In this document: piece by piece, positions 6,511 through 8,732 of the stretch
How positions within the stretch are numbered: the first letter of the stretch is position 1
Layout: each line of letters starts with the position of its first letter
DNA from: Comamonadaceae bacterium
GTDB lineage: Bacteria > Pseudomonadota > Gammaproteobacteria > Burkholderiales > Burkholderiaceae_C
NCBI GenBank assembly: GCA_947463845.1
Contig: CANHUM010000053.1
Location: forward strand, 1 to 8,732
Direction: 5' to 3'
Length of the DNA: 8,732 bases
The notes under the pieces: generated by a model
What the model was told of the DNA's origin: nothing
Database searches by the model: none
The model's input: only the letters and a program-made list of their open reading frames with translations
Position numbers and translations under genes: made by a program

Positions 6511-6559
6511 AAAAAAAGAAACGCAGTTTAACCAGTCAAGCCGTGCAGACTAGGGTTAA
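6511..6559 (-). terminator. Candidate terminator after tsaD
   Basis: On the minus strand TTAACC + AGTC (6559-6548, with a two-base bulge at 6552-6553) pair with GACTGGTTAA (6537-6528) around a ten-base loop. A run TTCTTTTTTT (6520-6511) follows 7 bases later. The stem is AT-rich and the T-run is displaced, so it is weaker than a textbook terminator, but nothing better lies between tsaD and the next gene. Confidence 0.4.
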
Positions 6560-6562
6560 CCC
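6553..6562. repeat. Perfect 10-base palindrome GGGTTAACCC
   Basis: GGGTTAACCC lies in the 120-base spacer between tsaD and the binding-protein gene. It overlaps one arm of the candidate terminator stem. It could be an operator for the binding-protein gene, whose promoter must otherwise be in this spacer; a TTGACT hexamer follows on the minus strand at about 6539-6534, but the matching -10 is unclear. Confidence 0.3.
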
Positions 6563-6601
6563 GCAATCCGACAGGGCTTGTTCAGGTCGCGCTCTTAGGC
6601 C

Positions 6602-7651
6602 TCAAGGGCTGACCAACTCGTGAAGCGGCCAGCGTGGCTTCACGTCAAAGCTGTAACGCGCCTCGCCCTGGTGCTCTCCGGCTTGCAAGCGCATGGCCGC
6701 GGCCATGGCGATCATGGCGCCGTTGTCGGTGCACAGGTGCAGCTCCGGGTAATGCACTCGCACTTTTGCTTTGGTGCAGGCGGCATGGAGTTGGGCACGC
6801 AGCTCGCGGTTAGCCCCCACGCCACCGGCCACCACCAGACGCTTCATGCCGGTGCTTTTGAGTGCAGTCATCGACTTTTTGACCAGCACCTCCACAATCG
6901 CGGCCTGGGTCGATGCGGCCAGGTCAGCCCGCTCGGGTGCACCTTCGGTGTGGGCAGCGGGACCGATTTTCTGGCTTTGGGTGAGCACTGCCGTTTTCAA
7001 TCCGGCAAAGGAAAAATCCAGATCACCGCTGTGCAACAACGGGCGCGGCAGCTTGTAAGCGGCCGGGTTACCTTGCTCGGCCAAGCGCGACAGGCCGGGG
7101 CCGCCAGGGTAAGGCAGGCCCATCAGTTTGGCTGACTTGTCAAAGGCTTCTCCTGCAGCATCGTCAATGGTCTCACCCAGCAGTTCATAGCGGCCCACGC
7201 CATCCACCCGCATCAATTGCGTGTGGCCGCCCGACACCAGCAAGGCGATGAAGGGGAATTCGGGCGGATCGGCGCTCAAAAATGGCGAGAGCAAATGCCC
7301 TTCCAGGTGGTGCACGCCCAATACCGGCTTGCTCAAGGAAGCGGCCAACGCACAGGCCACGCCCGACCCCACCAGGAGCGCTCCGGCCAGGCCCGGCCCC
7401 CGGGTGTAGGCGACCACATCGATATCGGCCAATGTGGCTCCCGCCTCAGCCAGCACCTGGCGCGTGAGTGGCAATACCCGCCGAATGTGGTCGCGGCTGG
7501 CCAGCTCAGGCACGACACCACCATAGGCCTGGTGCATCTCAATCTGGCTGTAGAGCGCATGCGACAACAGACGTGGCAGAGCATCCCCAGTGGTTTCCAC
7601 CAGGGCCACGCCGGTCTCGTCGCAGGAAGATTCAATGCCCAAAATTTGCAT
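6602..7651 (-). CDS. tsaD: tRNA N6-adenosine threonylcarbamoyltransferase TsaD
   Basis: TsaD (formerly Gcp/YgjD) transfers the threonylcarbamoyl group from threonylcarbamoyl-AMP to A37 of ANN-decoding tRNAs, working with TsaB and TsaE in the cytoplasm; it is normally essential. The product opens with [14 protein letters not shown], the family N-terminus. The metal-binding His pair is His115 and His119 in HHLEGH. Other family motifs are [41 protein letters not shown] and a late CTDNGAM with the metal-ligand Asp. The ATG at 7651 gives 349 residues, close to the usual 337-350. A GTG at 7678 would add nine residues (MHAPLKLPA) with no family counterpart, so I prefer 7651. Neither start has a clear Shine-Dalgarno site. 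The gene is divergent from the ModA-like gene across 83 bases and no rpsU gene follows it. Confidence 0.98.
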   Translation of the reverse strand: MQILGIESSCDETGVALVETTGDALPRLLSHALYSQIEMHQAYGGVVPELASRDHIRRVLPLTRQVLAEAGATLADIDVVAYTRGPGLAGALLVGSGVACALAASLSKPVLGVHHLEGHLLSPFLSADPPEFPFIALLVSGGHTQLMRVDGVGRYELLGETIDDAAGEAFDKSAKLMGLPYPGGPGLSRLAEQGNPAAYKLPRPLLHSGDLDFSFAGLKTAVLTQSQKIGPAAHTEGAPERADLAASTQAAIVEVLVKKSMTALKSTGMKRLVVAGGVGANRELRAQLHAACTKAKVRVHYPELHLCTDNGAMIAMAAAMRLQAGEHQGEARYSFDVKPRWPLHELVSP

Positions 7652-7734
7652 AGCAGGTAGTTTAAGCGGCGCATGCACTCAGGCATGAGGCTTGGCCATA
7701 ATCTGCAAGATTGAACTCATCAGACCCCCTCCCC
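7652..7734. promoter_or_regulatory. Divergent promoter region between tsaD and the ModA-like gene
   Basis: These 83 bases must serve genes on both strands. On the plus strand CATAAT (7697-7702) is a fair -10 element that would start transcription near 7709, only about 26 bases ahead of the ATG at 7735; its -35 (TGCACT at about 7674) is poor. I see no clear minus-strand promoter for tsaD. Confidence 0.35.
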
Positions 7735-8424
7735 ATGACCACACTCCGACTGATTTCTTCCATGGCCACCAAGCCACTCCTGGCCGACCTGGTGGCGTTG
7801 TACAAGGCGCAGGCCCCCGATGTTCAAGTCCTGGTCGAATCGGTCGGTGGCGTGGACGCGGCCAAACGCATACAGGCGGGCGAAGCCTTTGACAGCGTGG
7901 TGCTGGCCAGTGACGCCATCGACAAGCTGATCGCCAGTGGCCATGTGTTGGCGGGCAGCAGGGTCGATCTGGTGCAATCGGGTGTGGCAGTCGCTGTGCG
8001 TGAGGGGCAGGCTGCACCGGATATCTCGACCGAAGCCGCGCTCAAAGCCGCAGTCCTGGCCGCGCCCACCCTGGGCTACTCGACCGGCCCCAGCGGCGTT
8101 CAACTGGCCAAACAGTTTGAGGCTTGGGGCATTGCCGAACACATCAAGGACCGCATCGTGCAAGCCCAACCGGGCGTACCGGTCGGTGCACTGATCGCGC
8201 AAGGCGAGGTGGCCCTCGGGTTTCAGCAGTTGAGCGAAATGCGGGGGATGAAGGGCATCACCGTCCTCGGCCCCCTGCCCCAGGCGGTGCAGATCATCAC
8301 CACGTTTTCAGGCAGCGTGGTCTGCAGCAGCCATCAAGCGGATGCGGTGCGCGCGTTGTTGGGCTTTTGGGCTTCAGCTGCCTGCACACCGCTGAAATTG
8401 CAGCACGGCATGAACGCCGCCTGA
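7735..8424 (+). CDS. ModA-like substrate-binding protein lacking a signal peptide
   Basis: The 229-residue product resembles molybdate/extracellular solute-binding proteins of the SBP_bac_11 type. It has an LRLISSMATKPLLADL opening strand-helix, IQAGEAFDSVVLAS at about residues 45-58 (the family's G-x-x-x-D strand), GYSTGPSGVQL at about 115-125 that normally lines the anion pocket, and GEVALGFQQLSEM near 158-170. Unlike secreted ModA, it begins directly at the first strand with no hydrophobic leader or lipobox Cys. A TTG eight codons upstream (7711) would add NSSDPLP, which is not a leader either. It is therefore probably cytoplasmic, perhaps a sensor or storage protein, or a family member of changed function. 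No ModB/ModC genes are beside it. No Shine-Dalgarno site is evident (CCCCTCCCC precedes the ATG). The next gene is a siroheme-pathway methyltransferase 136 bases on. The family is likely; molybdate as ligand is unproven. Confidence 0.85.
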   Translation: MTTLRLISSMATKPLLADLVALYKAQAPDVQVLVESVGGVDAAKRIQAGEAFDSVVLASDAIDKLIASGHVLAGSRVDLVQSGVAVAVREGQAAPDISTEAALKAAVLAAPTLGYSTGPSGVQLAKQFEAWGIAEHIKDRIVQAQPGVPVGALIAQGEVALGFQQLSEMRGMKGITVLGPLPQAVQIITTFSGSVVCSSHQADAVRALLGFWASAACTPLKLQHGMNAA

Positions 8425-8438
8425 CCCCTTGTCATACC

Positions 8439-8465
8439 CGGTCCGTGGCCACAGCGGTCCATGGC
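8439..8465 (+). repeat. Short direct repeat CGGTCC(G/A)TGGC
   Basis: CGGTCCGTGGC at 8439-8449 is repeated as CGGTCCATGGC at 8455-8465, ten of eleven bases identical, with a 16-base period. It lies 15 bases after the ModA-like gene. It could be tandem regulator sites upstream of cobA or simply chance. Confidence 0.35.
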
Positions 8466-8485
8466 ATGTGCACCTCCGTCATTCA

Positions 8486-8507
8486 ACATATGCCAAATAT
8501 GTATTTG
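8486..8507. promoter_or_regulatory. Overlapping AT-rich palindromes upstream of cobA
   Basis: ACATAT (8486-8491) and ATATGT (8497-8502) form one dyad with a five-base spacer. CAAATA (8494-8499) and TATTTG (8502-8507) form a second, overlapping one with a two-base spacer. This AT-rich patch stands out in a GC-rich region and is placed where an operator or promoter for cobA is expected. No standard -35/-10 pair could be fixed in it. Confidence 0.4.
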
Positions 8508-8525
8508 TAAGAGGCGCGGAGTGAT

Positions 8526-8553
8526 CAGAAAATTCAAAGGCTTGGATTTTCTG
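8526..8553 (+). promoter_or_regulatory. Strong hairpin in the cobA leader
   Basis: CAGAAAATTCAA (8526-8537) pairs with TTGGATTTTCTG (8542-8553): eight perfect pairs, one G-U and three more pairs, closed by the loop AGGC. It ends 7 bases before the cobA ATG. The only Shine-Dalgarno-like sequence, GGAG at 8518-8521 (with GAGG at 8511-8514), lies upstream of the hairpin. When the hairpin folds, GGAG is brought to about 11 bases from the ATG; unfolded, it is 39 bases away. There is no T-run, so this is not an intrinsic terminator. Confidence 0.55.
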
Positions 8554-8560
8554 CACAGAC

Positions 8561-8732
8561 ATGACCTCTTTTCCTTCCCCACGTTGCACCCTGGTAGGCG
8601 CAGGCCCCGGCGACCCGGAACTGCTCACCCTCAAAGCCGTCAAAGCAATTGCCAGCGCCACAGTGGTGTTGGTTGACGACTTGGTCAATGAGGAGGTTCT
8701 GATCCATGTTTCACCCACAGCGCGCATCATCC
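8561..8732 (+). CDS. cobA: Uroporphyrinogen-III C-methyltransferase (SUMT), 5' part
   Basis: The first 57 residues, cut by the right edge, carry the family N-terminus: [20 protein letters not shown] at about residues 11-30, the first SAM-binding glycine loop of tetrapyrrole methylases, followed by VVLVDDLVN, where the DDLV motif is typical of SUMT. The enzyme transfers two methyl groups from S-adenosylmethionine to uroporphyrinogen III, giving precorrin-2 for siroheme or cobalamin. The N-terminus lacks the CysG Rossmann domain, so this is a stand-alone CobA-type form unless a domain follows downstream. An in-frame TGA at 8522 limits the start to 8561. No Shine-Dalgarno site lies within the 7 bases between the hairpin and the ATG. 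The context of a ModA-like gene hints at siroheme use in nitrate/nitrite or sulfite reduction. Confidence 0.93.
   Translation, partial: MTSFPSPRCTLVGAGPGDPELLTLKAVKAIASATVVLVDDLVNEEVLIHVSPTARII

Noticed and set aside
6620..7135. Plus-strand frame inside tsaD
   Set aside because: It is antisense to an essential, well-conserved gene and shows no recognisable protein features.
7652..7678. GTG at 7678 as the tsaD start
   Set aside because: It adds nine residues with no family match, whereas the ATG at 7651 gives the canonical N-terminus.
8463..8480. Possible sigma-54 promoter (TGGCA start) before cobA
   Set aside because: The required GC of the -12 element is missing at the correct spacing.
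8461..8560. Short open frames on both strands in the ModA-like/cobA spacer
   Set aside because: They have no ribosome sites, no protein-like composition, and overlap repeats and the cobA leader hairpin.

Overview
The window looks like a piece of a GC-rich betaproteobacterial chromosome, most likely Burkholderiales and plausibly Comamonadaceae. This rests on codon use, dense gene packing and the general look of the encoded proteins; no marker gene fixes the genus. Nine protein-coding genes are supported, two of them cut by the window edges. No tRNA, rRNA, CRISPR array, insertion sequence or phage gene was seen.

Left part (1-710, plus strand): the 3' end of a transglutaminase-like gene, joined by an ATGA stop/start overlap to a 124-residue protein of unknown function with several strikingly conserved-looking motifs. 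Convergent to these is a run of minus-strand genes read right to left. In order of transcription from 7651 they are tsaD (essential tRNA t6A synthesis), an orphan periplasmic branched-chain-amino-acid-type binding protein, a thiamine pyrophosphate (TPP) riboswitch, a sodium:solute symporter directly under that riboswitch, an aldehyde dehydrogenase, and a major facilitator transporter. The aldehyde dehydrogenase/MFS pair is separated from the symporter by 166 bases that hold two clear dyads, so it may be regulated independently. Right part (7735-8732, plus strand, divergent from tsaD): a ModA-like binding protein without a signal peptide, then the start of a siroheme-pathway SUMT methyltransferase gene (cobA-type) behind an AT-rich leader with stacked dyads and a 12-pair hairpin.

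How the parts work together: the best-supported regulatory statement is that the symporter is a candidate importer of thiamine or a precursor, because the TPP aptamer ends exactly at its start codon and contains its Shine-Dalgarno sequence. The ModA-like protein and SUMT suggest, weakly, a neighbourhood concerned with molybdoenzymes and siroheme enzymes (for example nitrate or sulfite assimilation) beyond the right edge. The rest is ordinary metabolic and housekeeping content. I did not find a convincing novel multi-gene system. The most worthwhile leads are the compact riboswitch, the hairpin leader of cobA, the cytoplasmic ModA-like protein, and the unknown partner of the transglutaminase-like protein.
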